NCBI GenBank assembly: GCA_033558025.1
Contig: JAUCEF010000009.1
Location: forward strand, 3,224,001-3,288,000
Direction of reading: 5' to 3'
From: Phytophthora sp. 'mugwort'
Lineage: Eukaryota; Oomycota; Peronosporomycetes; Peronosporales; Peronosporaceae
Length of the DNA stretch: 64,000 bases
A program made the position numbers and the translations under genes. Shown one piece after another: positions 1-10,461 of this stretch (position 1 is its first letter; every line of letters begins with the position of its first letter). The notes beneath the pieces were generated by a model, which saw only the letters and a program-made list of their open reading frames with translations, was not told the origin of the DNA and ran no database searches.

Positions 1-48
1 CCATCCGTGACGTCATTGAATTATCGCCATAGTGTGTACCCCGTTACA
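1..48 (-). repeat. 3' LTR (partial, cut by window edge)
   Basis: On the minus strand the LTR starts with TGTAACGGGGT. The block CCATCCGTGACGTCAT at its outer side recurs at about 8,588 and, inverted, near 52,115-52,135. Only the first 48 bases of the LTR are inside the window. Confidence 0.7.
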
Positions 49-60
49 TCTTCCTCCACT
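49..60 (-). other. Polypurine tract of the gypsy element
   Basis: On the minus strand this reads AGTGGAGGAAGA and directly abuts the LTR start TGTAACGGGG. The second copy near 52,051-52,061 has TTTGGGGAGGA at the same place. Purine tracts next to the 3' LTR prime plus-strand DNA synthesis, so the tract fixes the element's direction. Confidence 0.65.
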
Positions 61-238
61 TAGATTCGGTTTACCGACCGTCCAGGACGAGTGAAAGGAA
101 GCCGGCGCCTTGCACTCTCCAAGTCGAAAGACATCGACTTCGCTGCAGTTAGTTTCCGTAGCTGGCTTATTTCCGTTTGAACCCCGAGCACTTCCACGTG
201 CTCTCTTCTTCGTCTTCGGCTTCCACGTCGACCTCAAC

Positions 239-2118
239 CATGACCAAGACTCGGTCTGGCAGCGGTGCGATACGCCTGCTAAGCCTATTGCTTCCAAGTA
301 GCAGGCTAAGAGCTCTAAGCCGTCTGGCAAGATTCTGTTACTAAGGGATCCACCAAGGTGGCATCAAAGGTGACTCCCAAGGCGCCTGAGCCGCCTGTGG
401 AGGATCCTGATCTCGAGGACTATGAGGAGGACTCGGGCAAGCCCCCAAGCCCTGGGGAGACAATGACCTCCGGGTCCAGCTCATCAAGGGGTCTGATGGT
501 CAGTCCGATTTGCTTGGATCGTGTATTCCGCTGTCCATCGATTATATGGCGACGATGGCGACGAGCCTAAGATGCCCGAATGCCAGGGGCATCCTGGCTC
601 ACCGAAGGAGGACAAAGAAAAACCGCGTCCTCCGATCAAGAACTTGACGCTCCCTGGGGCGTCTGTCAAGGTTGCGAAGGCAGTAGCAGCCTCGGAAGTC
701 GGCCATAAGAGACGGACTGTTTCTCGGTCTCCACTCCGTAAAGAGTGGGGACCATCAGTTGTAAGACTGAGAAGGGCCTCTTTAGCTCCCTATTCCGGCG
801 AGTAGGAGGAGGGCCAAGTGGGCCGAGAGATCTCTAACGGTCTCGACGGGCAGCAGTCGGAATACCAGGATGCTCGTCAAAGGGAGTGCGCGCTCCGGCG
901 ATCCAGCCGCCTGCGAAGGAGTATTTGTCTCTTCACCACGGGGGACCGCCTTACCTTCCGGGGTACTTATCTCCGGAGGAATCCCATGGAGCTGACGCCT
1001 ACATGTATCAGCCCCAGCCGCGTCGGATGCCCCTCGGCGGGCGCTCTTCCAAGAGAGCGTATGAACGCCACCTGGTTGCTAAGCATCCCCTGCTCCGACG
1101 GAACTTGTGTGCTGCTAGGTGCGTGCTCCCGGCACCGCACTCAGCCCTCTTAAAGTGTTCACGAGTCCGCGAGAGAATCCTGATTCCCGGTCGTGACTTC
1201 GACCTGTGTGGGGCTACCCATACGTAATGCCCCCACATTGTGGCGCTTTCCAGGAGGCCGATGCCGTCTTCTGGAAGTGGGCAGGTACGCGCTGCTCACA
1301 AGGCCAACTTGATTTTCTCAGGCCGGATGTCACGTTGGAGGACACCCTCGACCCCCATGATATGCAAGTTGAGTCTATGTGGTAGGCAAACGGCGGCTCT
1401 CTAGGAGCTACAGAATCATCCCTGCTTCTAACGCTCATGATGAGCGCGGGTGTGGTCTTGGCTCTACGACCACACCCCGTTCGGGCAAGAAAGCCCGAAC
1501 TACTTACGAAGCCGACGCAGATTCTGTTCCCAGATCGCGACAGCCTTCGGGCAGTCAGCCTGGGGCCGTTCGGCCCCAGGCGGCTCCCAGGAGCACTCAG
1601 CTTCCGAGTACCCCCTCCCCTTCACGCAGATCTGGCGTTTTCCGTGAACGCGCCGCTCCTGGAGCACACGCTCCATGTGGTAGTGGGTCTCCCCATTACG
1701 GTCGAGGAGAGGCGGTGGTGCCCTCGAACGAGTACGAGTATGAGGCGCCGCCCCTCCGGTCCGGTTCAGGACCTGGTGTGCCGACTTCGGCTCTACCTCG
1801 GGCTATTGAGGACACCGCTCTTCGTCGTCGAGTCCTTGCGCTTGATATTACGCTTGGACTTGATGAGGGCGGCGTTGCTGCCGTCCAGGCCGGGAGCGCT
1901 GGGTCCTAGGGCCGATTCGGGACGACGTGAATCGTCTGGCTGATGCCTTGTCGGCCCTTGAAGGACGGGTCGACCATCGCACGAATGACGTGGACGAGAT
2001 CTTCCAACGTCTGGATGCCTTTTGGGCGTCCATGGACCTAGTCCAACGGGAGTTGTCTCTCATTCGGGACCTCCTGCGGCCTGTGCCCCAGGCGGGAGCG
2101 ACTCCTGCGTACTCCTAG
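239..2118 (+). pseudogene. Antisense ORF (aORF) protein of the gypsy element, broken
   Basis: A plus-strand coding block opposite in direction to gag-pol. It probably starts with the ATG at 239 (MTKTRSGSG) and is broken by several frameshifts. Recognisable parts in order are a Ser/Lys/Pro-rich N-terminus; an acidic stretch near 358-440; a region around 900-1,110 with SLHHGGPPYLPGYLSPEES and RAYERHLVAKHP, which has a weak BED-finger-like look; and a predicted coiled coil at 1,927-2,118 (heptads around VDEIFQRLDAFWASMDLV) that ends at a stop at 2,116-2,118. The first ~550 bases are clearly homologous to 51,354-51,889 on the minus strand, where the frame is better kept, so this is real former coding sequence and not a shadow of pol. 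Function is unknown. Plant Tat-lineage elements carry antisense ORFs in the same place, but I cannot show homology to them. Confidence 0.55.
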
Positions 2119-2318
2119 CCGTATCACTATGGCTCATACTCGGTGTATGCAACCGGGGTCCTTCGGTGGAGCCCCTTCCGCGGCCCCGCAAGGGACCTGA
2201 ACTTCTGGCTCTGCGTCCCACTCAGAGGAAAGAGTCGCAGCTCGCTTTGTTGTAGAGCTGGGCCCTGTGAGCACTGCGGATCGTGGCACCGCTTCAAAAG
2301 GCCCATGTGGAACGCTAG

Positions 2319-3594
2319 GTGGGTCGTCATCGACTTAGGCAGGTCAATGATATATGCCGCACCATGCCTGGCCAGCACCACGAAGGGTCCAACGAAGCGG
2401 TGCTTCAGCTTGTTGCTCCCAACGTACTTACCGTGGTGAGTAGCAAGTTCCTAGTGTCTAGTAGGACTAACTCCCCAACATTAAACACGTTTAAGTTTCC
2501 TCTTCCATTCTTGTCAGAGTACTCCTTTTGTTTGTCCTGTGCCGCTGCCATGACATCACGGACACGGCTGATGACGTTCAGCCTGGTGCCTATAAAAGAC
2601 CTCACTTATTTCCGCAAGGAAACCGGTCTCATGTCCGAGACTCGGGAGGAAAGCGCTTTCCGAGCCTCTCCCCCATTTAGAGCGGTGCTGCCTCGTAATG
2701 TGAGCGGCGCCCGTGGATGGCGTAAACCATTCAGGTAGAATGGAGCATACCCGACAGATGCGTGAACCGTATTGTTGAGTGCAAACTTGACTGACCAAGT
2801 CCGAGGAGACTCCGCACAGATACTGGGCAAAGTGTCCTCAAGCACTCGGTTAGCACGCTCCGTCTGCCCATCAGTTTGAGGATGATCGAGTGGACATGTG
2901 CAACCTCGTTCCAAGTAGTTGGAACAGCGTTCTCCAACACGCAGCGGTAAACCGCGGGTCACGATCTAAGACAATTGTCTCCGGCTAACCATGATGGCGG
3001 AAAACGCCACAGGAACATCTTCGCAGCTTGTTCCCCGGTCATGGTGTCTTTGACCGGAGCAAGCCGCACCATCTTGCTCAGACGGCACACGAACACCAAG
3101 ATGCCTGTGCTTCCGTAGCCGTCGGCTAAAATACCAAAGATGAAGTCAAGACTCATCGACTTCCAGCAGTCCGCTGGAACGGGCTGGCTTCTGAGGAGTG
3201 CCCGGCGGGTTTCACCCGCTGACACGTTTCACATGTCTTCACGTACCTGCAACCCACTTGTACATGTGGGCCCACCAAACGTACTGAGAGACCGACTGGA
3301 ATGTCTTCTCATGGCCCAAGTGATCGCCGGGCGGCGCATCGTTCCCCTCCTGAAGGATGTCAACCTTGAGATCCTCGTCGTTTGGTACGACGACCCGTGG
3401 GGGCTCAAGGGATTCCACTCGATAGTAAAGCAGGCCATCGGTCCACTAGTATCGATGGAGCCGAGCTCTCTGGCGTGGCGTGGGCCACTCGGCCTTGGCT
3501 CATTGCCAGCGGCCAGGAGACGCGCCAAAGGTGCCAGGGGTTCGTCGCCCCCGATACGCCATGCATATCTGATCGTATAGATCGACCGTGGCAC
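2319..3594 (-). pseudogene. Integrase domain of gypsy pol (broken)
   Basis: Read from 3,594 downwards, the remnant shows a zinc-binding-type region (GDHLGHEKTF), then the integrase core with SLDFIFG at its start (about 3,160), and the conserved end-of-core motif HPQTDGQTERANRV near 2,880, which contains the catalytic glutamate. The post-core SH3-like tail LARHGAAYIIDLPKS lies at 2,319-2,380. The order Asp...Glu and the QTDGQTER motif are typical of Ty3/gypsy integrases. The frame changes at least three times, so the protein is not made. A C-terminal chromodomain was not found. Confidence 0.75.
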
Positions 3595-3597
3595 GGC

Positions 3598-4010
3598 TTA
3601 TGTGCGCCAGCTCATAGTCCGGCCTGCGTGGCAACGCAAGCACGTTGAACTTGCCAGGTTGTATTCGACACGGAAGTTGTATTCAGCGAAGAAGGACAGC
3701 CACCTCACCATCCTTTGGGACAAATGGGGCAAATTTGTCGCCGTCCGTAAGGATGCGTGATCTGTGTAGATCAAAGGGATGGGAGCCCAGGAGATGCACC
3801 CAAAACTTGACAAGGGCGTACTTCATGGCAAGCAGCTCCTTGTCATGAAGGGGTAGTTCACGTCCTGCAGCATCATGTTGAAGCAATGCACATCCGGTTG
3901 CGTAATCGATGCATCGCAGACGTCGCTGAACGGCTTCATCTCGTCCGGCCGCCATGACAGGTGCCTTCTGAAGGCTTGCCCTGCATTGTCAAAGGCTTCC
4001 TGGTGCTCAA
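3598..4010 (-). pseudogene. Ty3-type RNase H domain of gypsy pol (broken)
   Basis: The motif YTDHASLRTA near 3,770, followed by LSQRMVRWLSFFAEYNF, is the hallmark end of the RNase H/connection part of Ty3/gypsy polymerases. LLAMKYALVKFWVHLLG lies just upstream at about 3,830. It lies in frames different from the reverse transcriptase, so it has been broken by frameshift. No second RNase H was seen in this element. Confidence 0.7.
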
Positions 4011-5159
4011 GCCCCCAGTGCCAGTCGGTATCCTTCTTTTCGAAGATCCGACAAGGGTCTAGCCAGACCCTCGTACCCTTCGCTGTACTTATGGAGGTAG
4101 TTGGATAAGCCCAGCCACTTCCTCAGGTCCCCCTGGGACCTTAGCGTTGGACAAACCGAAATGGCCTTGACCTTCTCCGGGTCGGCTCGAACGCCGACGT
4201 TGCCTACGAAAAACGAGAACTTTGATCTCTTACGTCGCGAAGACGCACTTGTCGATGTTGGCATAGAGCTTGTTCGCTCTCATGACATCCAACACTCGAC
4301 GGAGGTGCTCCAAATGCACCTCCACAGCCGTATTGTCTCCCTCGGCACGGCTATGGACGTAGATGTCGTCGAAATACTTCTGTTCGTACGCGCGCAGTGG
4401 TCTAAACAACTGCGTGACCAGGCGATTTGAACGTCGCCGGGACATTAGACACCCCTGTGGCATCACCAGCCACTCCCAGAGCATACCGCTCGGGGTGCTC
4501 ACTGCAGTGAGCGGGATGTCGATCTCGCGCATCAAGATCTGGTAGTATCCGACCACCAGATCCAGGGCGTTGTTTAACTCGCACCCGGCCATGTTGTTTA
4601 ACAACCCCATCCTTTCGTGGCATGGGTGTCTGGGCGGCACCGTTGCGCTATTCAGCTTATTAAAAGCATGAACCAGACGCCACTTCCCGTTTGGCTTCCG
4701 AACGCAGAAGGTTGGCGTCGAGTGCGGGGATTTCGATCCCCGCACCATGCCTGAGTTGGCCTTTGTGGTGAAGAAGGCATCCATGACCTCGCACCGCTCT
4801 CGAGGCAGTGGCCATTGTCTGGTGACACAGTACTTTGTGCCCGGCGCGAGATAGATCTCGTGCCTGATCCCACGATCCGGTAAGGGTTGAGATGGTGGAT
4901 CCTTGGATACCACGTCCTCGAACTCCTTCATCAAAGGATACACTGGATTCTTTGGGTTCTTGATAATCTCAGAACCCAAGCGCGAGGCACGCTGGGAGGA
5001 GAATGCCTCCAGGATGCCCTCGTCCATAACTGAGGAGGAATTCAATTCCTTTGGAGTGGACTCTTGGTTCGAGAGTAAAATCTCCGCGATTTCCCCTGCC
5101 TTCAGGTCGGCCAGGAAGTCGGTCGGCGTCAACTCTTCGAGGTTCAGGATCTCTGACAC
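4007..5159 (-). pseudogene. Reverse transcriptase domain of gypsy pol
   Basis: The 309-residue open stretch 5,159-4,230 contains the RT fingers and palm: IRHEIYLAPGTKYCVTRQWP (template grip), WRLVHAFNKLNS, and the active-site box YFDDIYVHSR near 4,370, where YFDD carries the catalytic aspartates. The thumb and connection continue in another frame at 4,264-4,007 (LRKWLGLSNYLHKYSEGY). Residues around 160-230 look scrambled by frameshift compared with a normal palm. This is the longest surviving open piece of the element. Confidence 0.8.
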
Positions 5160-5932
5160 CTCTGGCAGCGGCTCTAGCTGGATGCCGCCCGCCTTGACCC
5201 CGATGGCCGGTCTCGCCGTCGAGGATGTGATAACACCCTTCGACTGGCCGCGTCGGAAGAACCTGGGCCCTGGGTTCCGAGTTGCTTGAAGCGACCCCAG
5301 TCTGAAATGACTTCAGCCACAACTTACGGTGTCGACTATGTCGACAACGGCGATCGCGATGTGGTACTTCGTTACCACGTCTGTGAACGTCTCATTGACG
5401 ACGTCCAAATCCTCAAGGGCTTCGTGTGGAACATGGTTACCCACACAAGAAGCGCGTCTCACCGCTTCTTCTTCGGTTAAGGTCTGGGCGACCTGGTGTG
5501 GAAACAAGGTTACCCACACAGGAAGCGCATTTTCCGCCTTCCTCGCCAGTTTTGGTCTGGGTGAAAGGACGTGGACCCACACCGGAAGCGCCTCGTGCGT
5601 CTTCCTCACCAGTTTCGGTCTGGGTGGCCTGGTGCGGACCTTGCCTACCCACCTGGTCGGTGCCACCTCGGAGCCGCCGCTCTTGAGGCTTTGGTCGCCG
5701 GTCTAGATTCCGGCAGGGGTCCAGCGCTAAGACTGCCGCACTCGACCAGGTACAGTTTCTGGTGCCACCGCTTCTAGGGAGCCGCGCAATACGTCGGCAG
5801 CTCCCAAACAATCACTGGGCGTTCCTGCACCCGACGCCCTTTTCGGACTCCCCAGTTCCTGGCAGAGGAGGGAACATGACTCACCAATGCTCTGCCAGTA
5901 ATTGCGGGCCAGCTGTCCCCGATGGCTTTGTT

Positions 5933-6172
5933 TCACCAATCGACCCATGCTTCATGTTTCTCGAGCCAGGGCATGCCCATCCTCAAGTCATACTTGTTCA
6001 TCTCTAGGACAGTAAACTGCTTCATGTCGTCGAAGTCCTCGAACTTCACAGCTAGATCCACATGGATCTCGGGGACGGTAGTCACTGTTCCGTCGGACAG
6101 TTGTGCCGGCACTGTCCCGTTGTCTTTGCTTTCTCGTAAAGCATACGGCCAACTTGTTGCTATTCTCCGCAA
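5933..6172 (-). pseudogene. Retropepsin-like protease region of gypsy pol
   Basis: The stretch TVPEIHVDLAVKFEDFDDMK followed by YDLRMGMPWLEKHEAWVDW is typical of the C-terminal half of aspartic proteases in oomycete gypsy polyproteins (the G-M-P/D-W-L-x-x-H box). The catalytic DSG/DTG triplet should lie upstream near 6,200 (VDSGAS-like codons at about 6,205-6,220), but the reading frame is damaged there. It sits between gag and RT, as expected. Confidence 0.6.
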
Positions 6173-7379
6173 CAGTCTGGAGGCGTACGAAGTCTATGAC
6201 GCCCCGGAGTCTACCAAGACTAGGAAGGGATGGGTATATCCCCGTACACTTACGTGTACTACAAGCAGCCCAACGCTACCCTTCTTCGATACGAGAGTGC
6301 AAAGACTCTCAGGGGCTAAGTCTTCATGGTGCGCGTCGTGTAGGAACACGCCAGAATTTTGTCTGCCAGCGCTTTACACCCACACACAACACACGCTTTG
6401 TCCACTGGGACTCAGTGAATATGGGGCGAGGCTTCGACTTGAAGGCCTTGACTCTGCCCTAGCACCGGGTTGGTAAGTGACCCTGTGCGCTTTGACTCGT
6501 TGATACGTCAACCGGGCTTTCCGGCAGGCCTACCCACGAGCAAAGCGTAAGCTGCTATAACACACTTCTGTAACCTCGCTGGCTCTCAGAAGAAAGGGTT
6601 CTATACTTTTCAGCCGGTAGGGAGGGGCCGGACCGGAGCAAGACTCCGGCAGGTTGTTTGTTGGACGGAGGCCTTCCTTAGCGCCCCTGGGTCGGACGTA
6701 CTCGTCCCTGGCACTCGGCTTCGCCACGCTTCTTGTTCATCTCTGGCGCTACCGGGTGGATGAACACGTGTTTCGACTAGCCACCGTGTCCACCGACAGA
6801 CATAAACCTGGGGATCAAGGGGGACCAGACGCTGCGGACACTTGCCGCAGCCGTGCTTGACTCTTGTGCGATCGGGAGGAAATTTTGTTCTGTTAGTTGT
6901 GCACGAAGGCGCTTATCTCTTAATCTACCATTTCCTATGCGTCATACAAAATATCTAATGTGAACTCGTCCGTTATGTAACCACCAATATCTCGGTGACT
7001 GCTCACCGAGCCTAGGCTGGCGGTTGTCCGAATACCATCCGGATATGGCTAGTGGTCATCATCCGTTGCTGATGTCGTGTGATGCACACTGTCTATTGTG
7101 GGACACGGCCATGGCCTTATTTGACCGTTCAGCATCTAGCCGCACATTCAACCTTCACATGGGGCCACGACAATCGAGTCTCCAACGGCGGCAACGAGGA
7201 CGGCCGGATTCTCAGGTCATTCTGGACACCACAGCGTGCTACCCGCGTACCGCTCATTAAGACTTATATATTCCCTAGTATAGCGCCCCGCCCCTACTGG
7301 CATCCTGCGTTCCCTTGCCCATGGGGTCGCGGTCTTTGCCAGCGGTCGTTGAGCGCTATGGGCTTGGGAGAGAAACGTT

Positions 7380-8245
7380 TACTTTGTCCCCCCCCCGCAG
7401 ACCAGGCACACGCCATGTGCCCTAGCTACCACAACTATCGCAGCGATTATCCTGCTGCTCGGTGAGCCCACGTTCCATGGGAACTGGCCCGCTTGGGGCC
7501 CCGCGACTTGGCGTCACTTCCCCTGGCCACATCGCCGCCGGCATGCGCGCCTGACGGTGACTATAATCCTCTTGGAGGGCGACTTGGATAGCCTTTTCTT
7601 GCGTATTGCCCTGTACCCGAAACAGCTGAGTGTGGGTCGGGCCTACTCTTAGGCCGTCTATGAACACCGTCACCTTGATGTTTTCATGGAGTGGGCTTCG
7701 CACGAGGATGCAGTGTGAAGCCGCATCTCATGGGTGTACTCGTGCAGCTCACGTCTACCCTGTTTGTTGACAGGAAGCGTGACCGCTAGCAGTATCGTAG
7801 TTCGCCGGGAAGAACGCGGCTCTAAGCTGTTCACTCAGATGAGGCCAGGACGCGAAGGGTTCAGGCGTTGTCGCTTCCGTCGTATACGCCCAACTCATAG
7901 CACAACCGCTAGGTTGGAGGGAGCGAAAGCCTCAGAGATGCTCGGAAGAGATGAGAGCCGCATCCATTGCGTGATCAACGTCTCGCACCCAGAAGGTTTT
8001 CACCTTTCTCCCCCTCGTACGAGCTTACCATCGGCTTCAACGGCTTCGGGTAGACCGGTTTCGGTTGTTCGGCCGGAACCGGCAGGATACTCCGAGCGGG
8101 TCTGTCGACCCCGTGCTCGTACATGTCGAACAACGGTCATGCGCTCGACCTGCTCAGCTTGCGTTGACGACGCCAAGACGCGCAAGGCATCCATGTCAAA
8201 GATGCCAGTCATCTTACGAACGGACTCGAACTGTGAGTCGTTCAA
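7380..8245 (-). pseudogene. Gag of gypsy element 1 (broken)
   Basis: The N-terminal part (8,245-8,000) has SQFESVRKMTGIFDMDALR. The capsid-like part follows with motifs of retrotransposon Gag, including an HLSEQLRAAFFPANY stretch near 7,820 and FIDGLRVGPTHTQLFRV at 7,600-7,660. A zinc-knuckle remnant CDSCGS lies at about 7,425-7,440, with the remaining His and Cys in another frame. Gag packages element RNA into virus-like particles. Stops and frameshifts between the pieces show it is not functional. Its presence on the minus strand shows that the plus-strand block at 239-2,118 is not this element's Gag. Confidence 0.65.
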
Positions 8246-8438
8246 ATGAGGAACGCATTCCGGTCCATGTTGCTAGGACATCAGAGGTTTCAGGTAGTAC
8301 CCGCGTAAGCGTGGATTGCCTACAAACGTTACCAAATGTGACGGGACACATAACACCTTGCGCACAGGAAGTGTAACTTCCAGAGATAATACAAACTCTC
8401 AGTAACGGCAGTTCACAAGTCTCTGGTCTGGGGGGACT

Positions 8439-8683
8439 GTTACCAAAATAGATAGATATATGACTGAATATACTTATAGGTGATCTTCTTTAATGCGTCT
8501 ACATACAACTGTAAGTCACATATAAAAGTATCCTAGAGGTTATCCTATTGGGTGGCTATGAGATCTCTTGTGCCATATGTGTGGTACCCATCCGTGACGT
8601 CATAGTGATGTTCGCTACATCACTAGGGTAACTTGGGTACACCATTCTGAAGAGTGACCTGAAACTCTTCATGTAACCCCGTT
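8439..8683 (-). repeat. 5' LTR of gypsy element 1
   Basis: Same-direction copy of the left-edge LTR. The minus-strand 3' end is ...TTGGTAACA (8,439) and the minus-strand start is AACGGGG (8,677-8,683). A 33-bp stretch (8,644-8,676) containing a small inverted repeat (GAAGAGT/ACTCTTC) interrupts the start compared with the other copies. The sequence past the LTR is GTCCCCCCAGACC. No standard tRNA primer-binding site could be named; if the LTR ended two bases earlier, TGGTAACAGTCC could be the site. Confidence 0.6.
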
Positions 8684-9191
8684 GAGCCGGAACCAGTGTT
8701 GGCAAAAATCTACATTTCAGTGACGACGCGGATGGGTAATTATTTTTTTACGGGTGGGTTGGTAAAAAAGGGGTGGGTATTCCATCATGCTCAAAACCTC
8801 AATGCCTGGTTCTCATGGACACGACCACGAGTTTACACCTAGCTAGCTATCTTGGCTTTCCGCGTGTGGCTACGAGGTTCTCACTTCTGCCTTTGCACCT
8901 TCCTTAACCATCAAGTTCCGACCGCTTTCTTTCACGATGACCTCTTCAAGCCCCGTCAAAGCTGCAATGTATGCCCTCCATGGCTTGACTCAACGCAATA
9001 TATGACCAACTGGGTCGCTTGGAGCATTTCTAGTGCACCACATTACGTGCTCCATACCTCATTCATATACTCATGTAATAGGTACATCAAGCCGATAGTT
9101 TGCTTGTCGGTACTATCTGGCAACATTCTATCGGAGCTGTACATCCGAGCCTCAATTTGCCGCACTGTTATGAATTTTTCAAAGGTGCTGA
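8684..9191. other. Inter-element DNA, no gene recognised
   Basis: Short T- and G-rich runs near 8,740-8,780. A 127-codon open stretch at 8,852-9,235 has no recognisable motif and runs into the following LTR, so I do not treat it as a gene. Confidence 0.4.
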
Positions 9192-10249
9192 TGTGGTATT
9201 GCAGCATACACAAAATCGTCAGATGTCGATACTAAGCAAGAAACACAACAATCGCCGAGCTAGTCGGCCCTTGTTGGTCTGCGCTTGTTGCCCCTAGCGG
9301 TTCGGCCCTTCCAGCCCAGTGGTGTCTCGCTTCCGCCGAGATCAAGTGCCCTAGGCCAGTCAATACATAGAGGTCAGCTGAGCTGACTGCCTCTGGCTTA
9401 GATATCCCGTGTGAGAGCGACATGTCGACTTCGCTCAGCTATTGGGGCGTCTATCACTCCACACATTGGACTCGAAGAATCCCTCGCGCACATTGCCCCT
9501 CCCTCGAAGAACGTGGCGGTAGTACGATTAGACACAGCACTATTGTATGCTCACCTACCTCGAGTGTCGGCCCTTCCGGGACAGTGGTGCATGGATTCCG
9601 CCGAGACCAAGTGCCCCAAACCAGTCAATGCACAGAGGTCAGCTAAGCTGACTGCCTCTGGCTTAGATATCCCGTATCCTCCGCTAAAGAGCGGACGACG
9701 GAGCGTTAGCACTTTGACGGGTCGCCGAGAGCAAAGGCTTCTCGGCTTGAAGTTTTACGGTACCCGGGCTGTACGGCGTACCGGCCCGCCGAGTTCGGCA
9801 GGACTTGTTCCTTTGCGCTTGGCGAGACACGCCCTTCCTCGGGCCGACCTAGTTCTCTTGGCGCTACCGGTCAACACCCTACAAGCTATGCCTCTCGGGT
9901 GTCAACGGTAACCATAATCCAGCCCGTGCAGGGACTTACCGGATAGTGTACACTTATCTTGGACTTGGAAAGAGTTACTCTGTTATTATTTTATCTCCCG
10001 GGAGCCCTCAAGGGGCTCCTCCTATTGTTAACTATGGTTCTATACAAATATCAAGTGAAATGAAACGGGGTCGGCTCTCAACCGACCATTTGCAAAGATC
10101 TCAATGTAACTACCCAAACTCAACGGCCGGCTGAGTTCATCCAGTCGAGTAGCCGGGTTGTTAGCTGACTTCGTACTCAGCGAGCAGTACGGTGGTTGAT
10201 ACTTAAGTACGATGTGTGAACCACTTCATCTGGCATCCACTACACCACA
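9192..10249 (+). repeat. Long terminal repeat (family B), with internal duplication
   Basis: Begins TGTGGT and ends ACCACA, a perfect 6-bp inverted end. Most of it is homologous to the minus-strand LTR at 48,063-48,821. It is about 300 bp longer, partly because a ~110-bp block (9,302-9,411) recurs at 9,570-9,678; both contain AGGTCAGCT.AGCTGACTGC. A clear target duplication is missing here. It may be the 5' LTR of the element that follows, or an independent solo LTR. No matching LTR was found at 18-20 kb, which favours the latter. Confidence 0.7.
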
Positions 10250-10461
10250 ACTGCCCCGTCCATGCTACGAGCCGAGCTCGCAAGTGGCTTGGCCTAACTG
10301 GTGTGTCGCCACCTGTCAAGATTACCGCATTCACTTTCGACTTCCCCGACGCTTGACTTCCGACCGTTCCCACGACACGCACTGAGTCGCTGACTGGACG
10401 CTTCTTCTACGAACCGGTAAGCTTCGGTTGGTCCACCGGCTCAGCCCGACCTCCTTCTGAC

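Larger units (their letters stand above)
1..8683 (-). mobile_element. Degenerate Ty3/gypsy LTR retrotransposon with antisense ORF
   Basis: Gag, protease, reverse transcriptase, RNase H and integrase remnants follow each other on the minus strand from about 8,245 down to 2,319. LTR sequence lies at both ends in the same orientation: 1-48 (cut by the window edge) and 8,439-8,683, sharing the block CCATCCGTGACGTCAT. The left LTR is bordered at 49-60 by a purine-rich tract when read on the minus strand, which is the place of the 3' polypurine tract, so the element is minus-oriented. A plus-strand reading block (239-2,118) lies between the end of pol and that tract, as the antisense ORF of plant Tat-type elements does. 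Many frameshifts and stops show the copy is dead. The alternative, a nested insertion of two elements, is less likely because only one pair of LTRs is seen. Confidence 0.75.

Noticed and set aside
1..2118. Reading the plus-strand block as Gag of a plus-oriented element
   Set aside because: A proper Gag with zinc-knuckle remnant lies on the minus strand at 7,380-8,245 in register with pol, and the polypurine tract next to the left LTR shows minus orientation.
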